DNA from: Gimesia aquarii
GTDB taxonomy: Bacteria > Planctomycetota > Planctomycetia > Planctomycetales > Planctomycetaceae
DNA length: 64,000 nucleotides
Assembly: GCF_007748195.1 (NCBI RefSeq)
Contig: NZ_CP037920.1
Span: forward strand, 1,531,536-1,595,535
Direction: 5' to 3'
Below the pieces are notes generated by a model that did no database searches, had not been told where the DNA came from, and worked only from the letters and a program-made list of their open reading frames with translations. A program made the position numbers and the translations under genes. Below, one piece after another: positions 26,625 to 34,637 of the stretch (within the stretch, counting starts at the first letter, position 1; the number at the start of each line of letters is the position of its first letter).

Positions 26625-26772
26625 CGAGGACTTCGAAAACGATGTCTATCGTAAACGAAACATCGTCGAGCACCTGATGGGGTGGCTCAAGGAATCACGA
26701 AGAGTCGCAAACAGATACGATAAACTCGCCGCCTCTTACCTCGCATTCGTTCAACTGATAGCGACAAGATGA
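26625..26772 (+). mobile_element. Remnant of an IS5-type DDE transposase 3' end
   Basis: The frame ends DVYRKRNIVEHLMGWLKESR followed by RVANRYDKLAASYLAFVQLI. This matches the C-terminal signature of IS5-type transposases (the YRRRN-VER-LK-RRIATRYDK region). The N-terminal two thirds, including the first two catalytic Asp, are missing. No terminal inverted repeats were found. It is joined directly to the truncated DUF2961 5' end. Confidence 0.82.
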
Positions 26773-26873
26773 CTGCACAAAATGCTTTGATAAACAGTGC
26801 CTAGCCAGCGTCGGAGCGATCGGTGGGGCGTGGAGGAAGCGACGAAAATGGCTGGCCCCATCGCATCTCCCTG

Positions 26874-27479
26874 CTAAGTTTTCTTGCTTTTAGAGAAGCC
26901 AAAGTCAGGCTTCTCTTGACGGACTAGCATGTCGATGTATTTATCAAATCTCCTCTGTCTGGTTTCGGGTTTCTTCGCAGTTGTCAATCCATATGAAATG
27001 ACGTATTTACTGGATTTGGTTAGTGTTTCAAAAAAACGTTTCGCTTTAGGCCTACTGTTCAGTGCTGCTAGAAAATCCGCTGGGACCTTCATCTCACTTG
27101 CCGGGGCATAGGCTTTTTGCCACCGACCGTCCGCTTTCGCGGAAAGAACATGCACGAGTCCAGGCTCTTCCATCCGGCCCTCAGTTATCAGACGCTCCAC
27201 ATGTTCTGTGTTTCTCTTCGACCAACTGCTTTGAGCTTTTCTTGGAGTAATCCGTTGGAGATAGGCTCGGTCACCGAGCGACTTCTTAACGCCGTCAATC
27301 CAGCCCCAACACAGCGTCTCGATCACAACCTCGTTCCAGGTCACGCTGGAAACTCCGGCTCCCTTTTTGAATATCTTGATCCATAGTTCATTTTCGGTGG
27401 CATGATTCGCTCTTAGCCACTTATTAAGCTCTTTCGAAGATGCAAAAGCAATTATTTTTTTCGGGTCGGGTTTAATCAT
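26874..27479 (-). CDS. YdeI/OmpD-associated family protein
   Basis: 201 aa. The N-terminal YdeI-type domain is complete: FASSKELNKWLRANHATENE, LWIKIFKKGAG, then VIETLCWGWIDGVKKSL and TPRKAQSSWSKRN. The C-terminal helical part has the usual PADFLAALNSRPKAKRFFE-type stretch followed by RQRRFDKYIDML. The molecular role is unsettled; the family has been linked to bacteriocin or stress protection. It stands alone, 100 bases from the IS remnant, and is preceded by no clear promoter. Confidence 0.88.
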   Translation of the reverse strand: MIKPDPKKIIAFASSKELNKWLRANHATENELWIKIFKKGAGVSSVTWNEVVIETLCWGWIDGVKKSLGDRAYLQRITPRKAQSSWSKRNTEHVERLITEGRMEEPGLVHVLSAKADGRWQKAYAPASEMKVPADFLAALNSRPKAKRFFETLTKSSKYVISYGLTTAKKPETRQRRFDKYIDMLVRQEKPDFGFSKSKKT

Positions 27480-27598
27480 TAATCAAACTCTCTTGGTGTA
27501 ACGATTCAACTCAGCAGTCCGGGCCTCTGAGTGGGCTATGAAGTTCCACAAACGAACATATAAGCCGGGACTGCTGCAGCGCCTAGTTCGGCGCGCCT

Positions 27599-28525
27599 TC
27601 AATTCGCCATAGTCGCCTGGTACAGCTCGATCAACTCACGACTCGGCCCCAGGACGAACGCCATCCGCATGGGTTCCGGGCGATCACCCGACATGATCAC
27701 GTCGAGCGGCGTGCCGTCCCACCGTTGCTCCGGGATCGGGATATCGGTGGGCGTTCCGCCGGCGGCGAGTGCCCGAGCGTAAGCGGCATCGACATCGGCC
27801 ACGCCGAGCGCGAGGTGGTTCAGCGGGAATCCGGGCGGAGACATGGGCCACTGGCCGGCGGGGTGCAACTCGACGTAACGCCCATCGCCGGCCTCCAAAA
27901 ACACGCTCGCCACACCGAAGGGAAACTCTCCGGAGGCGCGCTTCCCTATAATGTCTCGGAACTCTTCCCGCACTGTCAATCCGAGACCGATCGTGTAGAA
28001 ACGAGTCGACGCCTCCATGTCGGCGACGAACAGACTGACGTGGTGTAGCGTTGGCCGACTTGCGGGGCAGAACACGTACTGGTTCGGGTCCGCACCGGGC
28101 TGGGCTTGGATGGCTCTCGTCGATGCCGTCGCGGCCTCTTGCGTTTGCTTTGTCAAGCCGAGGCCGCGCTCCATGATTTCGGCGACAGTGTCGGCGAGTT
28201 CATTTGGCAGCAGGTCAGCGGTCCAAACTACCCGGCACCCTTGGTTATCGCCAATCACTTGCGCGGAAGCATTGTGGTGTTCGAATGGGCCGGCGACAAC
28301 CGACCAGACCAGACGTCGGGAGTCGCCGTCCACGGAGATGATTCGCTCCCTCAGGACGAGGCCGTCGGAGAAGGTGACAACGCGAATCCCTCCGCCATCT
28401 TCGAGCGTCGTGTTGGTTACGAATCCAGGGGCCACCCGAGTGTGGATAGCCCCAATGTCCTGAATTGCGTCCCACACGGTGGCGGCCGGAGCCGCGATGA
28501 CAATCTCTTTCCGAATTGATGCCAA
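27599..28525 (-). CDS. Fusion of an SRPBCC (START-like) domain and a VOC/glyoxalase domain
   Basis: 308 aa in two domains. Residues 1-140 are a polyketide-cyclase/START-like fold (IRKEIVIAAPAATVWDAIQD, then GPFEHHNASAQV and VVWTADLLPN). Residues 155-305 are a VOC fold (RPTLHHVSLFVADMEASTRF, YVELHP, FPLNHLALGVADVDAAY, ELIELYQ). The VOC half has the usual His/Glu metal-ligand positions. The fusion suggests binding and conversion of a hydrophobic or aromatic small molecule (inference). Its DNA is clearly GC-richer and uses G/C third bases far more than neighbours, so recent acquisition is likely. Confidence 0.85.
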   Translation of the reverse strand: MASIRKEIVIAAPAATVWDAIQDIGAIHTRVAPGFVTNTTLEDGGGIRVVTFSDGLVLRERIISVDGDSRRLVWSVVAGPFEHHNASAQVIGDNQGCRVVWTADLLPNELADTVAEIMERGLGLTKQTQEAATASTRAIQAQPGADPNQYVFCPASRPTLHHVSLFVADMEASTRFYTIGLGLTVREEFRDIIGKRASGEFPFGVASVFLEAGDGRYVELHPAGQWPMSPPGFPLNHLALGVADVDAAYARALAAGGTPTDIPIPEQRWDGTPLDVIMSGDRPEPMRMAFVLGPSRELIELYQATMAN

Positions 28526-28610
28526 GGTGAAATCCTCTCAAAAACACATAAAAGTTGTATCCGATGACGCTTGCCGCCGGACGTAGTTCGGCTGAAACCC
28601 AAAAGTTCAG

Positions 28611-28760
28611 TTACTTCATATGACCGGAGTACTTGGCCGGGCTCTCTTTCACTGTTTTGGCGCAATCCTGACAGCAGACGACGATTTCCTTCCCATGAAC
28701 CTGAACCTTGAAGGCTTCTTTGATTTCCCAGCCGCACACGGGACATTTTTTTGCGTTCAT
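28611..28760 (-). CDS. 49-aa Cys-rich zinc-binding protein (TRASH/YHS-like)
   Basis: A 49-residue protein with CPVCGWEI at the N-terminus and VVCCQDCAKTVKESPAKY in the second half. Four to five Cys sit in a C-x2-C ... C-C-x2-C pattern, typical of tiny metal-binding (TRASH/YHS-like) modules. AAGGAAG lies 7 bases before the ATG. It sits between the SRPBCC-VOC fusion and the AraC gene, all on the minus strand, and may be co-transcribed with the fusion. A metal-handling or metal-sensing role is an inference from the Cys pattern only. Confidence 0.75.
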   Translation of the reverse strand: MNAKKCPVCGWEIKEAFKVQVHGKEIVVCCQDCAKTVKESPAKYSGHMK

Positions 28761-28848
28761 ATCATCTTCCTTTGAATTGGACACCAATTAACATATTGCA
28801 GCGACTTGCGCCAGCGATTTAAAGGTGGTTATAGCCGAAGTCAAAAAC

Positions 28849-29748
28849 TCAGGCTTCCAGATTCTTGCTCATTTCGCGAAGCGATTTGCGCGTTAGGGTG
28901 TGTCGCATGTCAGATGGCGAGCAGCCGAACTCGCGGCGGAAGGTGTCAGTGAAATGGCTGTGGCTGGAGAATCCGAGGTCAAGCGCCAGCGCGGTTAGAT
29001 CACTAGCGCCGGCGGCAAGCTGTTCAAGTGAAGTGCGGAGGCGTAGGCAAATAAGGTAGCGATGGACAGGCATCCCGGTACGTCGCCGAAACACACGTGT
29101 GAGATGGAAAGGCGATGCATTCACTGCGCGAGCGACATCGTCGAGAATAACGCGTTCTCCAATACGGCTTGCGACGTAGGATTTAGCCGCCTCGGCCAGA
29201 TCGATATGATCCGCATCCGTACGCGGTCGATGCCGTTTCTTCGGCAACCCGGTGCGTTGGAATGCAGCGTTGAGCACGTCAGTAATGAGAAGCATTGCTT
29301 TCTCATCGACCCAGAGCGAGTCTGGCGGATAGGATTGAACAGACTCAAGGACCGTCACCAGTTCACGATGCTGGTAGAAAGTCCGTGAATCGCATGGGCC
29401 TGTGACAAACGGGAACGGCCGATCGGGGTGATCGCTGATCGAGGGATCGAGTTCGTGGATCATGTCGTTGAGAACATGCGGCGAGACCGAAAAGATAGTT
29501 CCACGATCACCACAGTCGGCCGGATGGCTTACGCGATAGGTCGATCCTTTTGAGAAGAACGTCGCTTGATTGACATCGCTAGCGACAATACGCTTTCCCA
29601 CATGTTTGCAGAACACACCGTGGCGCATGAGAACAATTTTGTTATCGCTGGAATGCTCTTCTTCCGCTGGTCCACCTCGACAGGCACTGCAGCGATAGTC
29701 GCTCAAGCTGACGATGGAACTGTTGTAGAGTGATTTGTATTCAAGCAT
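28849..29748 (-). CDS. AraC-family transcriptional regulator
   Basis: 299 aa. The C-terminal AraC/XylS domain is complete with both HTH motifs (about 195-290): AEAAKSYVASRIGERVILDD, VARAVNASPFHLTRVFRRRT, then LGFSSHSHFTDTFRREFGCS. The N-terminal effector domain is cupin-like, with a Cys pair near the start (YRCSACRGG). It is also GC-rich. It is upstream of, and in the same direction as, the mini zinc protein and the SRPBCC-VOC fusion, which are its probable targets. An 82-base internal piece (about 29168-29249) is copied into the chimeric pseudogene at 29860-30084. Confidence 0.88.
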   Translation of the reverse strand: MLEYKSLYNSSIVSLSDYRCSACRGGPAEEEHSSDNKIVLMRHGVFCKHVGKRIVASDVNQATFFSKGSTYRVSHPADCGDRGTIFSVSPHVLNDMIHELDPSISDHPDRPFPFVTGPCDSRTFYQHRELVTVLESVQSYPPDSLWVDEKAMLLITDVLNAAFQRTGLPKKRHRPRTDADHIDLAEAAKSYVASRIGERVILDDVARAVNASPFHLTRVFRRRTGMPVHRYLICLRLRTSLEQLAAGASDLTALALDLGFSSHSHFTDTFRREFGCSPSDMRHTLTRKSLREMSKNLEA

Positions 29749-29859
29749 ACTTCTAACCGCTCATCCTTGACCAACGCTCAGATAGAAAATAACCACAATG
29801 ATCTTCTACGAAATTCATGTTCCTCTTTCAGATATTTGGGGCCACTAGCTAGGAAGCAA

Positions 29860-30084
29860 TTAGGCGTTCTGAGCCAGCTTCTCAAGCAGCAGTTGGCATT
29901 GCTCAGGCGCCGTCGTTTCAGGACCAATTGTTAGGTGAGCAACCGAAGCGTTGGCAGTGGTGAGGCTTGCGACGTAGGATTTGGCCGCCTCGGCCAGGTC
30001 AATATGATCCGCATCCGTAAGTGGTCGATGTCGCTTCTTCGACAATCCCTTGCTACAAAATACGTCCATGACACTTTCGATCAC
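29860..30084 (-). pseudogene. Chimeric open frame: tetR 5' end, araC internal piece, unknown 3' end
   Basis: A 74-codon frame in three parts. MIESVMDVFCSKG is from the tetR HTH (compare VIESVMDVFWNKG). LSKKRHRPLTDADHIDLAEA and the following AKSYVAS come from the AraC protein, and the DNA at 29968-30048 matches about 29168-29249. The last 34 residues (LTTANASVAHLTIGPETTAP, then EQCQLLLEKLAQNA and a stop) match nothing else here and look like the tail of a third gene. The frame is kept across both joins, but no functional domain is complete. It is most likely a scar of recombination. Confidence 0.8.
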
Positions 30085-30460
30085 GTCCGATTCGTTAAAT
30101 GATTATTACAATGGCATCACGAGATCCTCCAAAATTGGCTTAAACGCAAGTATACGCCGTATTGACTAATCCGTCAAAAAATGACAATATATTTATCAAG
30201 AACCAAATGATACTTTTGTAAGAGGTAATTCTCTTCCACGTCAGCACTAACGACTTCGCATACTCTGACTCTAAGTCGTTACTAACGTCGCCCTCTAGTC
30301 ACTTAAAAATCTGAGTCACTCGTGCCCGACGGATACCAGAGTGTTGGTCGTCGAAAGAAGTTCGACCTATAATCTTCGTCTATGAACATAAAATCAAATG
30401 ACCATCGACAAACAAAATCAACAATGAAACTTCGGGCCACTTTGTGGCTTTTATTGTTGA
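30045..30460. repeat. Segmental duplication, copy 2
   Basis: Counterpart of 26202-26615. It contains the tetR 5' fragment, a relic operator TTGACTAATCCGTCAA (30162-30177), non-coding DNA, and the promoter and start of the intact DUF2961-type gene. Confidence 0.88.
30344..30373 (+). promoter_or_regulatory. Promoter of the DUF2961-type gene
   Basis: TTGGTC and TATAAT are separated by 18 bases. GGTCG-tcgaaagaagt-TCGACC, a near dyad, spans the spacer and is perfect (GGTCGA/TCGACC) in copy 1. The same arrangement is kept in copy 1 of the duplication, which supports it as a real control element. Confidence 0.62.
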
Positions 30461-31965
30461 TTTCAACGCCTGCTGTCTGTCCAGTGGCCGACGCGTCCCC
30501 GCCGATTCGACAGACATCAACATCATGGCAGTTGGATCTTCCCGATCACCCCGTTTCGCGACGTATCAGTCTACGCAGTGAATTCAAGGGTAAGCAAACC
30601 TTCGGAACGCTAATCGGTCCTGGATGTATTTGTCGCATCTGGGTAACGGGAAATTTCATCAGTCGAAAGGACATTTTGCGAATTTACTTCGATGGCGAAA
30701 CAATCCCGTCTGTCGAAGCACCTCTGCCCGATTTTTTTGGCTTAATGCATAACTTGACTCAACCGGGAAAGAACTACCAGATCAATACTCCCTTCCTCTC
30801 GGTTAAGCCGAAACTGGGGATGACGTGTTATCTTCCGATGCCCTTTGCCAAGGGGGCACGTATTGAGGTCGAATCACCTGAGGGAAGCATCGTCTACATG
30901 ATGGTCGATTGGCATGATTATCCAAGTCAGCAACTGAAGGAAAAGATGCGATTTCGTGCCCGTTGGCGACGAGAATCTCCGGTTGCGGATTTTGCAGACG
31001 ACTTCATAATGCTGGATGCAGCCGGACCGGGAAGGTTAATCGGATTTGTTTACGCCGTCGATATGCTGGAAAGCCGACACAAGATGCGCTGGAGCCATGG
31101 TGGAGCAGACAACATCTACATTGATGGTCTTGGCGACCAGCCTTCGTTTCTACGTGGCATTGGCGGTGAAGATACTTTTGGCGCCTCTCATGGAGGCGCC
31201 GATTATGTGCCGCAGACATTTCTCTATTCGGACATGCCTTACTACATTCAAAAAGATGCCAAAGGCGACCGGCAAAAACTGGTGGGTTATCGTTTTTTCG
31301 CCAAAGACGAAGTTCACTTTAACAAATCGTTACATATCCGCTTTGGTGCACGAGCGCATGACATTTCATCAACTGCGTATTGGTATTCTGAAAAGCCGGT
31401 AAGGCCGTATTTCAAGATGCCGCCGATAAAGCAGCGCTTACCGCAGACAAAAATTCTCCGCGGCGAATATGATCTTCCGTTACCTGACTGTGGTTCGTGG
31501 TGGTTAGCAGGACCTTTTACGAAGGTAGAATCTCTACCAATGCGTGATGGCAAGTTTGATCCTAAAAGATCGTTTCTTGATCGTGCCTGGAAAAAGCGCG
31601 ACTCAATCCGGGGATTCGTTGAGTTCAATCACGTTTTGCGTCCCAAGGCGTCCAATGCAAATTCTCCCACGTTAGACGGATGGGCTGTTGCATATTGCAA
31701 ATTGGAGGCTCAGTCGGAAATGACCGCGGAACTCCGTTTGGCATGGGACGACCATTTGATCCTCAAGCTAAACGACGATCCCTCTGTCGATCTTGGATCA
31801 CAGCCCTACATTCGTGCAAGAACTCTGAAAGTGAAACTACTAAAAGGGACTAATAAGTTACAGGTCTGGCTGAGCAATCAAGTAGGTGTGACGCGCGGCG
31901 CCTGGAACTTTGCGTTTCGTGCTACTGCACCCAATGGCAGGATCATTCTACCCAGGTCTGAGTAA
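30424..31965 (+). CDS. Secreted DUF2961 protein
   Basis: 513 aa from the ATG at 30424. The ATG at 30382 is rejected because it lies only about 9 bases past the -10 box and puts 14 charged residues before the signal peptide. The signal peptide is MKLRATLWLLLLISTPAVC. The DUF2961 domain (beta-rich, found in glycan-related proteins) is visible from about residue 45 on: GTLIGPGCICRIWVTGNFIS, FFGLMHNLTQ, LPMPFAKGARIEVES, then YIDGLGDQPSFLRGIGGED. The C-terminal 130 residues look like a second beta-sandwich (LRLAWDDHLILKLNDDP). It probably acts outside the cytoplasm on polysaccharide or as a binding protein. The PSD1 gene follows 260 bases downstream. Confidence 0.83.
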   Translation: MKLRATLWLLLLISTPAVCPVADASPPIRQTSTSWQLDLPDHPVSRRISLRSEFKGKQTFGTLIGPGCICRIWVTGNFISRKDILRIYFDGETIPSVEAPLPDFFGLMHNLTQPGKNYQINTPFLSVKPKLGMTCYLPMPFAKGARIEVESPEGSIVYMMVDWHDYPSQQLKEKMRFRARWRRESPVADFADDFIMLDAAGPGRLIGFVYAVDMLESRHKMRWSHGGADNIYIDGLGDQPSFLRGIGGEDTFGASHGGADYVPQTFLYSDMPYYIQKDAKGDRQKLVGYRFFAKDEVHFNKSLHIRFGARAHDISSTAYWYSEKPVRPYFKMPPIKQRLPQTKILRGEYDLPLPDCGSWWLAGPFTKVESLPMRDGKFDPKRSFLDRAWKKRDSIRGFVEFNHVLRPKASNANSPTLDGWAVAYCKLEAQSEMTAELRLAWDDHLILKLNDDPSVDLGSQPYIRARTLKVKLLKGTNKLQVWLSNQVGVTRGAWNFAFRATAPNGRIILPRSE

Positions 31966-32225
31966 GTAGACCACACTGTCGAATGCAATCAATTTTACAA
32001 AGCATTACCCTTTCACGACTTCTGGAATGGGTTCGAATGCGAGTCGTTACAAAGCGTATTTTATAACGGCAGCTTTGCGTAGCGCATACTAACAATCGTT
32101 ATCCTCTGGTTACCAAAAACGTCGGACCAGAAATCGTTAGAAGTTTGTTTGTTTATCTGTGACGATGTCCGCTATAATAAAAGAACTTAGATGTCATTTA
32201 TTATCGATCATGCAAAGAACAATCA
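31966..32225. other. Intergenic stretch
   Basis: 260 bases without a supportable gene. TATAAT at 32173-32178 is a possible -10 box for the PSD1 gene. Confidence 0.35.
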
Positions 32226-34619
32226 ATGAAATATTTTTATACAATGTTATTCGTGCTTTGTGGTATGTCTGTATGCGATGCGGATGATGTGCTAACGAAG
32301 CCCCAGTCTGCTGTCGATTTTGCTCATGAAGTGATGCCTGTGCTACAGAAGCATTGCGCGAAATGCCATACGGGTGACCAGAAAAAGGGCGGCCTGTCGA
32401 TGAATACGCGGGCCGAACTGCTGGCCGGAGGAGAGTCTGGTAAAGTGGTAGTCCCGGGCGATGCGGCAAAGAGCCATATGATCGAATTGCTTGAATCGTC
32501 CGACGATTCCGTCTGGATGCCCCCGGAAGGGCCCCGTGTTTCGGCAAAGGAGATCGCAACTCTGAAAAAATGGGTCGACCAAGGCGCGCCTTGGGACACT
32601 GACATTACGATGGGCAAGTCTGCCTGGGAACCGCCGTTGAAACCCCGTCTTGTTACCCTGCCCCCACCACAAAACGGCCGTAACCATCCGATTGATCGGC
32701 TGCTGGATGCCGATCTCACTCAGCGAGGACAATCGCCTCCTCAAGCGGTTTCGGACGCCGCCTTTCTTCGTCGTGCCACTCTCGACGCCATTGGTCTGTT
32801 GCCGACGCCGGAAGAATTGCAGGCGTTCGTCGCGGACAAATCAAACCATAAACGCGAACAGTGGATTGATCAACTGCTGGCGAACGACATCGCTTATGCC
32901 GATCACTGGTTGACGACCTGGAACGACCTTTTACGCAACGATTATACAGGAACCGGCTTTATCACCGGTGGGCGCAAGCAGATCACTCCGTGGCTCTACG
33001 CTGCGTTGCGCGAGAACAAGCCTTATGATGTGTTCGTGCGCGAACTGATTTCGCCGACGACCGAATCGGCTGGCTTTATCGACGGGATCAAGTGGCGCGG
33101 CGATGTGAACGCAAGCCAGACGCGCGAGATCCAGTTCGCCCAGAATGTCTCGCAGGTTTTTCTTGGTATCAACATGAAGTGCGCCAGTTGCCACGACAGT
33201 TTCATTGATCGTTGGACTTTATCGGAGGCCTACAACTTAGCCGCGATTTATTCTGATCATCCCCTTGAACTCAATCACTGCGATAAGCCGACAGGTAAGA
33301 TGGCCACGCCAAAATGGATCTTCCCCGAGTTGGGAGATGTCAATTCGAAAGCTCCCAAAACTAAACGACTCCAGCAGTTGGCTGTGCTGATGACTCATTC
33401 CGACAACGGGCGATTCACCCGGACGCTGGTCAATCGAATTTGGGCGCAGCTCATGGGGCGTGGTATCGTACATCCAGTCGACGCGATGCACACGCGGCCC
33501 TGGAATGAAGACTTGTTAGATTATCTTGCGGTGCAGTTTGCGAAGGATGGTTATGATTTGAGGAAGTTCATCCGCTTCATTATGACATCACAGGCTTACC
33601 AGTCGCAAGCCGTGATTCTGGAAAAAGAGCCGGGCGAAGATTATGTTTACGCGGGACCCATTGCCAAACGAATGACCGCTGAACAACTACTGGACTCGAT
33701 CTGGCAGATAACGGGAGGAAATCCTGCCGTCGCGGAAGCCAAGGTGGATCGCTCAGAGAAATCGGAAGTAGAAAATTCGAAGTCCCCATCGGAAATATTA
33801 ATACCCACACCGATTACCGCTTACTGGATTTGGCACAGCGGCGAAGTGGGCAAGAAATCACTGCTACGAAAGAAGTTTAAGCTCAACGCGGCTTCGACCG
33901 GTGCGAAATTGATGGCGACATGTGATAACGCCTTTGTCATGAAAATCAATGGCGCGAAAGTAGCCACCTCTCGAAGCTGGAAGAAGCCGGTCTATCTCGA
34001 CATCACACAACATCTGCAGGTGGGTGAGAACCTGATTGAAGTCGATGCGGAGATGTTCGGAGGCGCTGCGGGATTTATTTGTCAGATTGCATATTTAGAT
34101 GGCGTTGATCAAAAAGAAATTACGAGCAACAAATCCTGGGAAGCGCGTTCTCCATCCGGAAAATGGGCCGCGGCAGAAGAACTCAATCTGCACGGCAAGC
34201 CCCCCTGGGGCACTGTTCTGGATCCCAAAGTGAATGCAGGTCCGCCGTCTCTTCCTGCTTCCCCTGTTCGAGCGGCTTTAGTAAAGAATAATTTTCTGAT
34301 GCGCTCGTTGGGTAGACCACATCGTGATCAAGTAGTGACAACCAGGCCTGGCGAGTTGACCACCTTGCAGGCAATTGACCTCTCGAATGGAGATATCCTG
34401 GCCGAGTACCTCCAAAATGGTGCAAAACATCTTGTTGGCAAAGACATAAGTAGTGAGGAATTGATCGTTCTGCTTTTTCGATATGCCCTCTCACGTGAAC
34501 CCTCAACAGCGGAGCGAACCGTTCTAGCTGAAGTTGTCGGAGATGGCCGCGATCCTATCGCTGTTGAAGACCTTCTGTGGATCGTCTTCATGAAACCTGA
34601 ATTTCAAATGATTCGTTAG
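32226..34619 (+). CDS. PSD1/DUF1549/DUF1553 cytochrome c-type protein
   Basis: 797 aa, secreted. A signal peptide (1-20) is followed by a planctomycete cytochrome C domain with haem motif CAKCH (Cys44, Cys47, His48) and the KGGLSMNTRAELLAGGESG signature. DUF1549 spans about 150-340 and includes DSFIDRW after a second CASCH. DUF1553 begins about 370 (FTRTLVNRIWAQLMGRG) and continues at about 690-797 (TTLQAIDLSNG). Between its halves, residues about 505-660 look like an inserted galactose-binding-like beta domain (ITAYWIWHSGEVGKKSLLRK ... VKPVYLDITQHL-type). Its regular partner DUF1501 follows 18 bases downstream. The pair is widespread in planctomycetes, probably in an electron-transfer or polymer-use role, but no reaction is established. 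Confidence 0.9.
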   Translation: MKYFYTMLFVLCGMSVCDADDVLTKPQSAVDFAHEVMPVLQKHCAKCHTGDQKKGGLSMNTRAELLAGGESGKVVVPGDAAKSHMIELLESSDDSVWMPPEGPRVSAKEIATLKKWVDQGAPWDTDITMGKSAWEPPLKPRLVTLPPPQNGRNHPIDRLLDADLTQRGQSPPQAVSDAAFLRRATLDAIGLLPTPEELQAFVADKSNHKREQWIDQLLANDIAYADHWLTTWNDLLRNDYTGTGFITGGRKQITPWLYAALRENKPYDVFVRELISPTTESAGFIDGIKWRGDVNASQTREIQFAQNVSQVFLGINMKCASCHDSFIDRWTLSEAYNLAAIYSDHPLELNHCDKPTGKMATPKWIFPELGDVNSKAPKTKRLQQLAVLMTHSDNGRFTRTLVNRIWAQLMGRGIVHPVDAMHTRPWNEDLLDYLAVQFAKDGYDLRKFIRFIMTSQAYQSQAVILEKEPGEDYVYAGPIAKRMTAEQLLDSIWQITGGNPAVAEAKVDRSEKSEVENSKSPSEILIPTPITAYWIWHSGEVGKKSLLRKKFKLNAASTGAKLMATCDNAFVMKINGAKVATSRSWKKPVYLDITQHLQVGENLIEVDAEMFGGAAGFICQIAYLDGVDQKEITSNKSWEARSPSGKWAAAEELNLHGKPPWGTVLDPKVNAGPPSLPASPVRAALVKNNFLMRSLGRPHRDQVVTTRPGELTTLQAIDLSNGDILAEYLQNGAKHLVGKDISSEELIVLLFRYALSREPSTAERTVLAEVVGDGRDPIAVEDLLWIVFMKPEFQMIR

Positions 34620-34637
34620 TTCAAAGTCGATAATCTT

